A stretch of 64,000 bases of DNA, taken from NCBI RefSeq assembly GCF_042139015.1, contig NZ_JBHIKY010000002.1, positions 62,001 to 126,000 of the forward strand, read 5' to 3'. Below, in pieces: positions 33,854 through 42,929 of the stretch. The DNA comes from JBHIKY01 sp042139015. GTDB taxonomy: Bacteria > Bacillota > Bacilli > Bacillales > Marinococcaceae. A program made the translations under genes and the position numbers. Below the pieces are notes generated by a model. That model was not told the DNA's origin. It did no database searches and saw nothing but the letters and a program-made list of their open reading frames with translations. Each line of letters begins with the position of its first letter. The stretch's first letter is position 1.

Positions 33854-35245
33854 TTATAAAATATATCGGCTCATATCTCGATTTTTTGCTATATTTGCGA
33901 GTTTTTCCTCTACATATTCAGGGGTAATCGTAATTTTCTCCATTGTAATATCTGACGCCTCAAAAGATAGATCCTCGAGGAGGCGTTCGAGCAGTGTATG
34001 AAGCCTTCTCGCTCCGATGTTTTCCGTATTTTGGTTAACGCTTTCTGCGAGTTCAGCGATTTTATGAACAGCATCGTCAGAAAATTCAACATTTATACCT
34101 TCGGTCTGTAAAAGTGCAGCATATTGCTTTAACAGTGCATGATTCGGTTCTTTCATGATTCGTACAAAATCCTCCGGGCCAAGACTGTCAAGCTCAACTC
34201 GGATCGGGAAACGCCCCTGCAGCTCAGGAATTAAATCTGAAGGCTTTGACATATGAAATGCCCCTGCTGCTATAAAAAGAATATGGTCTGTTTTCACTGA
34301 GCCATGCTTTGTTGTGACCGCGGACCCTTCCACGATCGGTAGAATATCACGCTGAACCCCTTCCCTTGAAACATCTGCACTGTTTTGCTGCTTTCCCGCA
34401 ACTTTATCGATTTCATCTATAAAAATGATACCCAACTGCTCTGTTTTTGAAACGGCTTCCTGACTTACCTCGTCCATATCGACAAGTTTTTGGGCTTCCT
34501 GATCCGTCAATACTCTGCGCGCATCGCTTACCGGCAGCCTCCGTTTCTTTTTCTTTTTTGGCATCATATTTCCAAGCATATCCTGCATATTCATTCCCAT
34601 CTGTTCCATGCCGGAGCCTTGAAACATATCGGTAAACTGTTTAGGCTGCTCTTCTGTTTCTATTGTGACTATTCGGTCTTCAAGCTCTCCAAGAGCAAGC
34701 TGGTGCGCTATCTGCCGGCGTTTTTGGGCGATGTCAGGTTCTTCTGTTTCCTGCTGGTCTTCCTGGTTATTCTGCTGCTGTTGAAAAATCATCTCAAAAG
34801 GATTCTTCATATTCTGCTGTTTCTTTTTTTCAGGAACGAGCAGCTTTACAAGCTTCTTATTTGCGAGCTCTTCTGCTTCCTTCTTAACTTTATCTATTTT
34901 TTCTTCTTTGACAATCCTGACTGCGGTATCTGTTAAATCACGTACCATGGATTCGACATCTCTGCCAACATAGCCGACTTCCGTAAATTTCGTTGCTTCC
35001 ACTTTCACAAATGGGGCTCCAACAAGTTTAGCAAGCCGTCGTGCTATTTCTGTTTTACCGACACCGGTCGGTCCGATCATCAGAATATTTTTAGGAGTTA
35101 TTTCTTCACGGAGACCTGCTTCAAGCTTGCTGCGCCGATAACGATTGCGTAAAGCAACGGCTACTGATCGTTTTGCTTTTGTTTGTCCAACAATAAATTG
35201 ATCCAGTTTTTCCACAATGCGTTTTGGCGTAAGCGGTTGATCCAT
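33854..35245 (-). CDS. hslU: HslU (ClpY) protease ATPase subunit
   Basis: AAA+ unfoldase, 463 aa, partner of HslV. Walker A reads MIGPTGVGKTEIARRLAKLV and Walker B IIFIDEIDKVAGK. The pore motif region includes EATKFTEVGYVGRD. The sensor segment near the C-terminus is TENIGARRLHTLLERLLEDL. The insertion (I) domain is Gln/Glu/Lys-rich (near residues 155-230). It lies 31 bp after hslV. Confidence 0.97.
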   Translation of the reverse strand: MDQPLTPKRIVEKLDQFIVGQTKAKRSVAVALRNRYRRSKLEAGLREEITPKNILMIGPTGVGKTEIARRLAKLVGAPFVKVEATKFTEVGYVGRDVESMVRDLTDTAVRIVKEEKIDKVKKEAEELANKKLVKLLVPEKKKQQNMKNPFEMIFQQQQNNQEDQQETEEPDIAQKRRQIAHQLALGELEDRIVTIETEEQPKQFTDMFQGSGMEQMGMNMQDMLGNMMPKKKKKRRLPVSDARRVLTDQEAQKLVDMDEVSQEAVSKTEQLGIIFIDEIDKVAGKQQNSADVSREGVQRDILPIVEGSAVTTKHGSVKTDHILFIAAGAFHMSKPSDLIPELQGRFPIRVELDSLGPEDFVRIMKEPNHALLKQYAALLQTEGINVEFSDDAVHKIAELAESVNQNTENIGARRLHTLLERLLEDLSFEASDITMEKITITPEYVEEKLANIAKNRDMSRYIL

Positions 35246-35276
35246 ACCGTCCCATCACCTTTCGTAGTGCTTTATT

Positions 35277-35828
35277 TTAGTCCGCAGTGATTTCTTCTAC
35301 GATGATTTCTTCATTTGTGTAAACACAAATATCAGCGGCTGTCTGCAGAGCAGCTTCTGCAATAGAGCGGGCATCCATAGCTTCTGCATGTTTCTTCAAT
35401 GCCCGCCCTGCAGCAAGGGCATAATGGCCGCCTGAACCGATTGCAATGACACCATCATCCGGTTCGATAACTTCACCGGTCCCTGCCACCAAAAGAAGAG
35501 AATCTTTATCCATTACAATAAGCATAGCTTCTAAGCGGCGCAGGGTTTTATCACTGCGCCAATCTTTTGCGAGTTCTACTGCCGCGCGTTCAAGTTTGCC
35601 ATTCCACTGCTCGAGCTTTCCTTCAAACAAATCAAACAGTGTAAATGCATCGGCCACGGATCCTGCAAATCCAGCCACTACTTTGCCATTATGAATACGG
35701 CGGACTTTTTTGGCTGTATGCTTCATGACAACAGACTGGCCGAATGTTACCTGTCCGTCGCCCGCCATTGCGCTTTTTCCATTGTGGCGTATGGCAAATA
35801 TCGTCGTTGCATGTAAAGAAGTATCCAT
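35277..35828 (-). CDS. hslV: HslV (ClpQ) protease subunit
   Basis: Proteasome-beta-like peptidase, about 183 aa. The conserved ATTIFAIRHNGKSAMAGDGQ block places the usual catalytic Thr region after an N-terminal extension MDTSLH, as in B. subtilis ClpQ, which keeps a short pre-sequence. The second motif is GSGGHYALAAGRAL. Two ATGs are near the xerC stop; the inner one has AAGG six bases upstream and fits family length. It overlaps or abuts xerC and is followed by hslU. Confidence 0.95.
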   Translation of the reverse strand: MDTSLHATTIFAIRHNGKSAMAGDGQVTFGQSVVMKHTAKKVRRIHNGKVVAGFAGSVADAFTLFDLFEGKLEQWNGKLERAAVELAKDWRSDKTLRRLEAMLIVMDKDSLLLVAGTGEVIEPDDGVIAIGSGGHYALAAGRALKKHAEAMDARSIAEAALQTAADICVYTNEEIIVEEITAD

Positions 35829-35830
35829 TC

Positions 35831-36763
35831 TCATCCTTCTTTCTTCTCTGCCCGTGGATGGGCATGATCATAAACTTCTTTTAAACGATCTTTTGTGACG
35901 TGCGTATAAATCTGCGTTGTCGACAAATGTTCATGACCGAGTAAATCTTGAACTACCCGGAGGTCTGCCCCGTTGTTTAGTAGATGAGTAGCAAAGGTAT
36001 GCCTCAGATGATGAGGTGAGACCTGCAGAGTCTGAGACACTTGTTTTACCCTTTTATTTACAACGTAGTAAACGCCCCGTGCAGTTAAAGCGGTACCGTT
36101 TTTGTTTAGAAATAATGCATTTTCTATTGCTTCTAGTGATTTTCGTTTCCCTAAGAGCAATTTCCTGCCATTTGCTTTATAATATTCGATTGCCTCCACC
36201 GCATATCCACCGACGGGCACGTAACGTTCTTTGCTTCCTTTTCCTTTCACAAGCAGTGTACCTAGATCCGGATCGAGATCATCGACATTCATATTACAGC
36301 ATTCACTCACACGCATTCCGGTAGCATACAGCAGTTCAAATATTGCGTAATCCCGTTGATCAAGAATCTTTTCCTGATCAAAGGAGTCAAACAGCTGCGC
36401 TAATTCTTCTTCATAAAGAAACTTTGGAAGCTTCGTCTCTTTTTTTTGGAAGCTTGATGCTGCAAATGGACTGTTTTCAATCAAACCTTCTCTTTTTAGA
36501 AACTTGTAAAAGCTGCGCAGAGCTGAGATTTTCCGGGATATGCTGGCACGTTTTAATCTTTTCTCATACAGCCTGCTGAAATAGAGGCGGGCAGTTTGAA
36601 AGTCCGCAGACTCAGGTCCGCCAATATTTTCTGCTTTTAGAAATGCTGCATAGTCAGATAAATCTTTTCGGTAGGCTTCTACCGTTAATGATGAGGCGTT
36701 TTTTTCCACTTGTAAATATTGAAAAAAAGCAGTCCCTGCTTCCTGAAAAGGTACATTTTTCAC
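35831..36763 (-). CDS. xerC: Tyrosine recombinase XerC (CodV)
   Basis: The 310-aa site-specific recombinase resolves chromosome dimers at dif together with XerD. The N-terminal SAM-like domain carries SRKISALRSFYKFLKREGLI. The catalytic residues are visible: Arg in YATGMRVSECCNMNVDDL, Lys in GKGSKERYVPVGG, HxxR in SPHHLRHTFATHLL, His in LGHEHLS and Tyr in TTQIYTHV. The start is GTG with GGAGGG before it. It leads the hslV-hslU-codY cluster. Confidence 0.95.
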   Translation of the reverse strand: MKNVPFQEAGTAFFQYLQVEKNASSLTVEAYRKDLSDYAAFLKAENIGGPESADFQTARLYFSRLYEKRLKRASISRKISALRSFYKFLKREGLIENSPFAASSFQKKETKLPKFLYEEELAQLFDSFDQEKILDQRDYAIFELLYATGMRVSECCNMNVDDLDPDLGTLLVKGKGSKERYVPVGGYAVEAIEYYKANGRKLLLGKRKSLEAIENALFLNKNGTALTARGVYYVVNKRVKQVSQTLQVSPHHLRHTFATHLLNNGADLRVVQDLLGHEHLSTTQIYTHVTKDRLKEVYDHAHPRAEKKEG

Positions 36764-36853
36764 TTTTTTCCCTCCGCTGATTCAGCTGATCTGCACGTTA
36801 GACAAAAGCCATTAAATCTTAACATAACCCGGTCGTTCCCGCAAGAAAGTTAA

Positions 36854-38158
36854 CTATTTTTTCATAAAATTCTGAATGGACTGCAGCGCTCGTTCTGCTA
36901 ACGCCTGGTTTCTTTCCTGTTTATTTTTAATGCGCTTCTCTAAAGCTGGTACTAACCCAAAATTTGCATTGATCGGCTGAAAGTTATCCGGGTTTGCGGT
37001 GGTAATATATTGAGCCATTGCGCCGAGCATACTTTCCTCCGGAAGCACATAAAGCTCTTTCTCCTGGAGAAGTCTTGCTGCGTTTGTACCTGCAATAAGG
37101 CCTGCCGCGGCCGATTCAACATAGCCTTCTACCCCAGTAATCTGGCCGGCAAAGAATAAATCCTCTCTCGTTTTGAACTGATAGGTGGGCTTTAAAAGAT
37201 TAGGTGAGTTGATAAAAGTATTTCGGTGCATGACTCCGTAACGGACAACTTCCGCTTCTTCGAGACCCGGAATCAGCCTGAGCACTTCTTTCTGCGGCCC
37301 CCATTTCATATGAGTCTGAAAGCCGACAATATTATAAAGTGTGCCGGATTGATTATCCTGTCTCAGCTGAACGACTGCAAAAGGGCGTTTTCCCGTTTCA
37401 GGGTGCTCAAGTCCAACCGGCTTCATCGGGCCGAATAAAAGTGTTTTGCGGCCTCTTTGCGCCATCACCTCTACAGGCATGCATCCTTCAAAAAAGATTT
37501 CTTTTTCGAATTCCTTTAAAGGAACGGTCTCTGCCTCTATAAGTGCTTCGTAAAAACGATCGAATTCATCTTCGCTCATCGGGCAGTTGATGTAAGCTGC
37601 TTCTCCTTTATCGTACCGAGATTTTAAGTAAGCCTTACTCATGTTAATGCTGTCTGTTTCAATTATTGGGGCCGCTGCATCGTAAAAATAAAGATATTCC
37701 TCTCCACTTAATGCTTTTATAGAGCGGGAGAGCCCTTCTGTAGTGAGCGGCCCGGTGGCAATGATCGTGGGACCACTTGGTATTTCCTGAATTTCTTCTT
37801 CAAGTACCTCTACTTTTTCATGGCCTTTCACCAGCTCAGTCACCTTCGCGGCGAATTCGTGCCTGTCCACTGCGAGTGCCCCTCCTGCTGGTACAGAGCA
37901 GGCGTCAGCTGCATGAATGATAACAGAATTCAGCAGTCTCATTTCTTCTTTTAATACTCCAACTGCATTTGCAAGACTGTTGCCTCGAAGCGAGTTACTG
38001 CAAACCAGCTCAGCAAACTTATCCGTATGATGAGCTGGTGTTTGTTTTTTAGGACGCATTTCATAAAGCTTTACTTTTATTCCTCTTTCAGCAAGCTGCC
38101 AGGCGGCTTCACTTCCTGCCAATCCCGCACCGATAACATTTACTGCTTGATAGTCCAT
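36854..38158 (-). CDS. trmFO: tRNA (uracil-54-C5)-methyltransferase, folate/FAD-dependent
   Basis: TrmFO uses methylene-tetrahydrofolate and FADH2 to make ribothymidine-54 in tRNA. The product is 434 aa. The FAD-binding N-terminus reads VIGAGLAGSEAAWQLAERGI. Family blocks ELVCSNSLRGNSLANAVGVL and GPMKPVGLEHPETGKRPFAV are clear, with the C-terminal GQITGVEGYVESAAAGLIAG. The ATG giving MDYQAVNV is preceded by AAAGGAGG. A longer open frame upstream is not family-like. It stands between topA and xerC. Confidence 0.96.
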   Translation of the reverse strand: MDYQAVNVIGAGLAGSEAAWQLAERGIKVKLYEMRPKKQTPAHHTDKFAELVCSNSLRGNSLANAVGVLKEEMRLLNSVIIHAADACSVPAGGALAVDRHEFAAKVTELVKGHEKVEVLEEEIQEIPSGPTIIATGPLTTEGLSRSIKALSGEEYLYFYDAAAPIIETDSINMSKAYLKSRYDKGEAAYINCPMSEDEFDRFYEALIEAETVPLKEFEKEIFFEGCMPVEVMAQRGRKTLLFGPMKPVGLEHPETGKRPFAVVQLRQDNQSGTLYNIVGFQTHMKWGPQKEVLRLIPGLEEAEVVRYGVMHRNTFINSPNLLKPTYQFKTREDLFFAGQITGVEGYVESAAAGLIAGTNAARLLQEKELYVLPEESMLGAMAQYITTANPDNFQPINANFGLVPALEKRIKNKQERNQALAERALQSIQNFMKK

Positions 38159-38200
38159 ACGTGGTACCTCCTTTGACGGTTTCATAATTCTTAGAAGAAG

Positions 38201-38496
38201 TGAATGAATTTCATAAGTCCATATCACAACAGAAAATACGAATAATAACATATATTTTCTATATATCATTCAATTCGCTTCAGGCGAACGCTTTCCGCGG
38301 GCTTGGCCTCATCCTCCTCGGCATCGAGATGCCTGCGGGGTCTTTCTCTCAAGCTTGTCCCGCGACGCACACGAGGTGCTTGTGTCGATGTTGGCCACAG
38401 GACGTGGCCGGTTTTAATCGACCTGGAGTCGTCGCCTTACACTATAAGCGAATGTTCGTGTTTTATATTTAGAATAGCATTTATGAAATTGATTCA
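38201..38496. mobile_element. 296-bp MITE-like element with terminal inverted repeats, composite core
   Basis: The ends TGAATGAATTTCATAA (38201-38216) and TTATGAAATTGATTCA (38481-38496) are inverse copies with one mismatch. Inside lies a palindromic repeat beginning CGCTTTCCGCGGGC (from 38289). About 60 bp containing the hairpin GGCCACAGGACGTGGCC (38394-38410) seems to interrupt its usual GC-rich arm. The related 104-bp element at 24497-24600 shares the ends and carries part of this core inverted. There is no transposase. Confidence 0.75.
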
Positions 38497-38679
38497 AGCA
38501 CTAAAACTTTGCCTGCCGTTCAATTCATTAGGGCCAAGCTTTAGAATTTTTAAAGCGGGAATGTTTCTGCAAAGTTTTAATTTTTTGAACTACAAAGGAA
38601 AAGAGCTTGTCTCAAAAGAATCCGCGCTGCCGCTCGTTTCCTTCCTTTGAGAAAGCCCCACAATTGATCAGGAGTTGAT
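38497..38679. other. Gene-free spacer between the inverted-repeat element and topA
   Basis: About 180 bp without a credible gene. Besides the terminator-like repeat at 38602-38659, I see only AT-rich sequence and no good promoter, so trmFO may be driven from within the element or from topA. Confidence 0.5.
38602..38659 (-). terminator. Imperfect inverted repeat after topA, possible terminator
   Basis: GAGCTTGTCTCAAAAG pairs with CTTTGAGAAAGCCCC (13 of 16 positions). It lies 21 bp beyond the topA stop and is followed on the minus strand by TTTTCC. The arm resembles the end of the element at 32388-32538, so it could also be a deleted remnant of that type. Confidence 0.4.
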
Positions 38680-40752
38680 TTAATTCGGTTCTTCCTTATA
38701 GTCACAATCCTTACATTGAACGTGAACACCTTTCTTCGTTTTCTTTTCTACAAGAAGGCCATCACATTTCGGGCATTTTCTTGCGATCGGTTTATCCCAT
38801 GAGACAAATTCACATTCAGGATATCGGTCGCACCCAAAAAAAGTACGGCGTTTTTTACTTTTACGTTCTACAATATTTCCTTCGCTGCAGCGTGGGCATT
38901 TCACCCCTATATCCTTGACGATTGCTTTTGTATTCCGGCATTCTGGAAAGTTAGAACAGGCCATGAATTTACCATAACGGCCCATTTTATAAACCATTTC
39001 ATGCCCACATTTCTCACAATCCTCGCCGGCAGGTTCATCCTTAATCTCAACTTCCTTCATTTCATCTTCTGCGACCTTCAGACGTTTTTCAAAGCCTTGA
39101 TAGAACTCATCGATAATCTCAATCCAGTTCTGGCGGCCCTCTTCAATGTAGTCAAGATCATTTTCCATTTTAGCCGTAAATTCCACATCAAGAATTTCCG
39201 GGAAAAATTCCACTACCAGCTCAAGTACAATTTCCCCCAGTTCCGTTGGTACAAAGCGCCGGTCTTCCAGGGCAACATAATTTCTGCGCTGAATTGTATC
39301 GAGTGTAGGGGCGTATGTGGATGGTCTGCCAATGCCAAGCTCCTCCATCGTTTTTACGAGCCGTGCTTCTGTATAGCGTGGCGGCGGCTGGGTGAAATGC
39401 TGGTTTTCTTCCAGTTCTGCCTTCGTTACCTGTGAACCCTCTACTAAATCGGGAAGGTATTTATCTTCTTCTTTTTTATTATCATCCCGGCCTTCAATAT
39501 ACACCTTCATAAACCCGGGAAATTTAATTTTCGACCCTGTAGCACGGAATAATACGCCGTTATTGTCGAGATCAACAGACATCGTGTCCATGACAGCAGG
39601 TGCCATTTCACTGGCTACCAGCCTCTCCCAGACGAGTTTGTAGAGCCGGTACTGGTCTCTGCTCAAATACTGCTTAATTTCTTTAGGAATTTTATCTACC
39701 GTTGTCGGCCGAATAGCTTCATGTGCATCCTGAGCATTATTGGATTTGTTGTTTTCTCGTGTCCCCTTGCTAGTGTATTCATTTCCGTACTTGCTTAAAA
39801 TATAGTTTTTTGTATCATCCTTAGCCGTATTAGAAATACGGGTCGAATCGGTCCTCATATACGTAATCAGACCAATCGTACCTTCTTTTCCGATATCAAT
39901 CCCCTCATAAAGCTGCTGGGCGATCATCATCGTCTTTTTTGCACGAAAGTTAAGCTTGCGTGCGGCTTCCTGCTGGAGAGACGAGGTTGTAAACGGGGAG
40001 ACAGGATTTCGTTTTCGTTCTTTTTTTGTTACTTTCTGAATGTCAAACTGCTCGCCGTTTAATTTTGCGAGGACATTCTTTACGTCATCCTCCGACTGCA
40101 ATTCCTTTTTTTTGCCGTCCACACCGTAAAATTTTGCTTCGAATAATTCATCTCCGCTCTTAAAGGTACCGTCAATGCTCCAATATTCCTCTGGTACGAA
40201 TCGTTGAATTTCTTTTTCCCGATCGGTAATCATCTTTACGGCGATCGACTGGACTCTCCCGGCGCTTAACCCTTTTTTTACTTTTTTCCAGAGGAGTGGA
40301 CTGATATTATAGCCTACCAGACGGTCAAGGATTCTTCTTGCCTGCTGAGCATCTACAAGATCCCTGTTTATTTTGCGGGGATGCTTAAATGCATCTTTAA
40401 TTGCCGTTTTAGTGATTTCATTGAATACGACGCGGCACTCTGAGTCTTCATCCATATCAAGGCTGTGAGCAAGGTGCCATGCAATAGCTTCCCCTTCTCT
40501 GTCCGGGTCGGCCGCAAGGTAAATTCTCTTCACTTTCTTTGCGGCTGACTTTAATTCCTTAAGAACGGGGCCTTTCCCCCGTATCGTGATATATTTCGGA
40601 TCATAATTATGATCGGTGTCTACTCCCATTTGACTTTTCGGTAAATCACGAACATGTCCCATTGATGCCTTTACTGTATATTTTTTTCCCAGATATTTTC
40701 CGATTGTTTTTGCTTTAGCGGGAGATTCAACTATTACTAAATAATCTGCCAT
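38680..40752 (-). CDS. topA: DNA topoisomerase I
   Basis: Type IA topoisomerase of 690 aa that relaxes negative supercoils. The N-terminal Toprim domain has YLVIVESPAKAKTIGKYLG and the acidic DPDREGEAIAWHLA motif. The catalytic Tyr is in IGLITYMRTDSTRIS. Three C-terminal Cys4 zinc fingers are seen: CEKCGHEM with CSNFPEC, CPRCSEGN with CDRYPEC, and CPKCDGLL with CKDC. The ATG giving MADYLV has GGAGG upstream and fits the family length; 25 extra upstream codons are rejected. A good promoter lies 47 bp upstream. Confidence 0.97.
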   Translation of the reverse strand: MADYLVIVESPAKAKTIGKYLGKKYTVKASMGHVRDLPKSQMGVDTDHNYDPKYITIRGKGPVLKELKSAAKKVKRIYLAADPDREGEAIAWHLAHSLDMDEDSECRVVFNEITKTAIKDAFKHPRKINRDLVDAQQARRILDRLVGYNISPLLWKKVKKGLSAGRVQSIAVKMITDREKEIQRFVPEEYWSIDGTFKSGDELFEAKFYGVDGKKKELQSEDDVKNVLAKLNGEQFDIQKVTKKERKRNPVSPFTTSSLQQEAARKLNFRAKKTMMIAQQLYEGIDIGKEGTIGLITYMRTDSTRISNTAKDDTKNYILSKYGNEYTSKGTRENNKSNNAQDAHEAIRPTTVDKIPKEIKQYLSRDQYRLYKLVWERLVASEMAPAVMDTMSVDLDNNGVLFRATGSKIKFPGFMKVYIEGRDDNKKEEDKYLPDLVEGSQVTKAELEENQHFTQPPPRYTEARLVKTMEELGIGRPSTYAPTLDTIQRRNYVALEDRRFVPTELGEIVLELVVEFFPEILDVEFTAKMENDLDYIEEGRQNWIEIIDEFYQGFEKRLKVAEDEMKEVEIKDEPAGEDCEKCGHEMVYKMGRYGKFMACSNFPECRNTKAIVKDIGVKCPRCSEGNIVERKSKKRRTFFGCDRYPECEFVSWDKPIARKCPKCDGLLVEKKTKKGVHVQCKDCDYKEEPN

Positions 40753-40798
40753 TTCTTTTGTTTCCTCCCCCTTTTTCTTCAATATAAAATCTTCATCA

Positions 40799-40827
40799 TT
40801 ATTAACCAGTCTGCCGAGCTTTGTCAA
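40799..40827 (-). promoter_or_regulatory. Candidate sigma-A promoter for topA
   Basis: On the minus strand TTGACA is followed after exactly 17 bp by TAATAA. It lies about 47 bp upstream of the topA ATG within the 229-bp dprA-topA gap. Confidence 0.65.
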
Positions 40828-40981
40828 ATATCATTTATTTTCTTTCAGAAAAAAGATCTACATTTCCTGTGAATTACGTGTCATCCGCTAAAGGGACAAA
40901 TACTATCGTTTGTTTGGGAAACAAATCACAATCATTTTTTCACAATTTAATGTCTCTGTCCACCCAAAATGTCCAGGTTTC

Positions 40982-41902
40982 TTAATTTTGATACTTATTT
41001 TGCACGATTCTGCTATCTTTTAATCCTCTCTGCGGCCAACCTTCGTACCATAGGTGATTCGGCTCTGTAACGGGACTTGCGCCTTCCCGGAGCAAGGTGT
41101 TTGTTCCTTTCGAAAATTTAGAAAAAATAGAGCCGGGCAAAACTTTCACATCTCTGCCCTGGTCAAGCGCTTGATATGCAGTAATGAGCGAGCCGCTTCG
41201 TTCTGCTGCTTCTGTGAGAAACACGACATCAGCTAATGCACTTATGATTCGGTTGCGCAATGGAAACTGCCATTTCCGCGGGGGCGTGCCGGGCGGAAAT
41301 TCGGAAAGAAGCAGGTGACTGGCAGCGATTTCCTCAGCTAAACGCTTATTATCTGCAGGGTAGATATGTTGAATCCCTGATCCCAGCACCGCGATTGTAC
41401 TTCCGCCAAATTTGAGTGCTGTTTGATGGGCGAGAGCATCCGTACCTTTTGCCAGGCCGCTCACAATAGTTACGTCGTGCGCGATCATCGGTGGCAGAAG
41501 AGACGAGACAGCCTGCCTCCCATAGGATGTCGGTGTTCTTGTGCCCACAACGGCGAGTGCACGCTCCGAGTGCATCAGGCCGGGGTCTCCTTTCATGTAG
41601 AGGACCCAGGGCGGATCATACATTTGTGATAGTCGAATCGGATATGGGCTGCAAAATACTGTTATTATTTTTATGCCATGTGATTTGTGGGCATGAATTA
41701 TTTGTTCCGGGGAGGTATCTGACAGATAGCAATGTAGAGATGCCGCCTGCACGGAAGTGAGTTGCAGAAGCGTTTCTAATTGGGAAATGGAATAATTATA
41801 GACATCTGAGAGGGATTTGTCACGGCAGTATAGAATGTTCAGCCGTTTCCACGTCAAAATTGGATTGTGATGCAGATGTATGAGGCGATTTTTCGAGGAG
41901 AT
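40982..41902 (-). CDS. dprA: DNA-processing protein DprA (Smf)
   Basis: DprA loads RecA on incoming single-stranded DNA during transformation. The Rossmann core has AVVGTRTPTSYGRQAVSSL, TIVSGLAKGTDALAHQTAL, AVLGSGIQHIYPADNKRLAE and FPLRNRIISALADVVFLTEA, then SGSLITAYQALDQGRDV. The start is unresolved. Homology begins near NRLIHLHH, and AGAAAGGAG (41912-41920) lies nine bases before an ATC in the right frame. No ATG, GTG or TTG is suitably placed. The frame stays open up to an ATG at 42022, inside the end of sucD and before a terminator. Coordinates assume ATC. Confidence 0.88.
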   Translation of the reverse strand: MSSKNRLIHLHHNPILTWKRLNILYCRDKSLSDVYNYSISQLETLLQLTSVQAASLHCYLSDTSPEQIIHAHKSHGIKIITVFCSPYPIRLSQMYDPPWVLYMKGDPGLMHSERALAVVGTRTPTSYGRQAVSSLLPPMIAHDVTIVSGLAKGTDALAHQTALKFGGSTIAVLGSGIQHIYPADNKRLAEEIAASHLLLSEFPPGTPPRKWQFPLRNRIISALADVVFLTEAAERSGSLITAYQALDQGRDVKVLPGSIFSKFSKGTNTLLREGASPVTEPNHLWYEGWPQRGLKDSRIVQNKYQN

Positions 41903-41944
41903 AGCGGGGGGCTCCTTTCTTTTGAGCAAATTTTGGGGGAAACA

Positions 41945-41989
41945 AAAATGATAAAAGGAAAGAAGAGGAAACTGAAATCCCCTTCTTTC
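41945..41989 (-). terminator. Terminator after sucCD
   Basis: GAAAGAAGGGG and CCTCTTCTTTC pair on the minus strand around a 10-base loop, followed by CTTTTATCATTTTTG. It begins about 9 bp beyond the sucD stop and lies before the dprA coding region. Confidence 0.7.
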
Positions 41990-41997
41990 TTCTTCAT

Positions 41998-42909
41998 TTA
42001 TTGTGGCTCGTGTGTGAGACATTTCTCATAAATACCGTTGTCTTTTAACGATTTAAGCAGAGTTTCTCCCATGTCGGAAGGGGTCGCTGCAACTTTCACT
42101 CCGCAGCTTTCAAGAGTTTTAATCTTCTCATCTGCCGTTCCTTTTCCACCAGAGATGATCGCTCCCGCATGACCCATTCTTTTTCCAGGAGGAGCTGTGC
42201 GTCCACCGATAAATCCGACTACCGGTTTCTTCATATTTGCTTTAATCCATTCAGCCGCTTCTTCTTCTGCAGTGCCGCCGATTTCACCAATCATAATCAC
42301 AGCTTCTGTATCAGGATCATCATTAAACGCTTCAAGAACGTCTATAAAGTTCGTACCGTTTACAGGGTCTCCGCCGATACCTACCGCTGTGGACTGCCCG
42401 ATGCCTGCCGTTGTGAGCTGATGAACCGCTTCATAAGTAAGCGTGCCTGAACGAGAAACCACTCCCACATGCCCTTTTTTATGGATATAACCTGGCATGA
42501 TTCCAATCTTGCATTCATCTGGGGTGATAACTCCCGGGCAGTTCGGTCCGACAAGGCGGGTCTTTTTCCCTTCCATAAATCGTCTGACCTTTAACATATC
42601 GATGACAGGAATTCCTTCGGTAATGCAGATAGCCAGATCAAGCTCAGCATCCACTGCTTCGAAAATTGCATCTGCAGCAAAAGCCGGCGGTACATAAATT
42701 ACAGAAGCATTAGCACCTGTTTCTTTTACAGCATCCGTAACCGTATCAAATACCGGGATGCCTTCTACTTCCGTCCCGCCTTTACCTGGTGTTACACCGC
42801 CGACAATCTTTGTACCGTATTCGAGTGCCTGCTGCGTATGGAATAAACCAGTTGATCCGGTGATGCCCTGAACAATCACCTTTGTATCTTTATTAATAAA
42901 GATGCTCAT
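41998..42909 (-). CDS. sucD: Succinate-CoA ligase alpha subunit
   Basis: TCA-cycle enzyme subunit, 303 aa. The N-terminal CoA-binding domain has VIVQGITGSTGLFHTQQALE, and the ligase domain has GPNCPGVITPDECKIGIMPG. The phosphohistidine lies in RMGHAGAIISGG near the C-terminus. It lies 20 bp after sucC and is co-transcribed with it. A terminator follows its stop. Confidence 0.97.
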   Translation of the reverse strand: MSIFINKDTKVIVQGITGSTGLFHTQQALEYGTKIVGGVTPGKGGTEVEGIPVFDTVTDAVKETGANASVIYVPPAFAADAIFEAVDAELDLAICITEGIPVIDMLKVRRFMEGKKTRLVGPNCPGVITPDECKIGIMPGYIHKKGHVGVVSRSGTLTYEAVHQLTTAGIGQSTAVGIGGDPVNGTNFIDVLEAFNDDPDTEAVIMIGEIGGTAEEEAAEWIKANMKKPVVGFIGGRTAPPGKRMGHAGAIISGGKGTADEKIKTLESCGVKVAATPSDMGETLLKSLKDNGIYEKCLTHEPQ

Positions 42910-42929
42910 TTTGACTTCGTCCCGCCTTT

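Noticed and set aside
36764..36853. Possible regulatory site for the xerC-hslV-hslU-codY cluster
   Set aside because: No convincing -35/-10 pair or CodY-type box (AATTTTCWGAAAATT) is visible in the gap.
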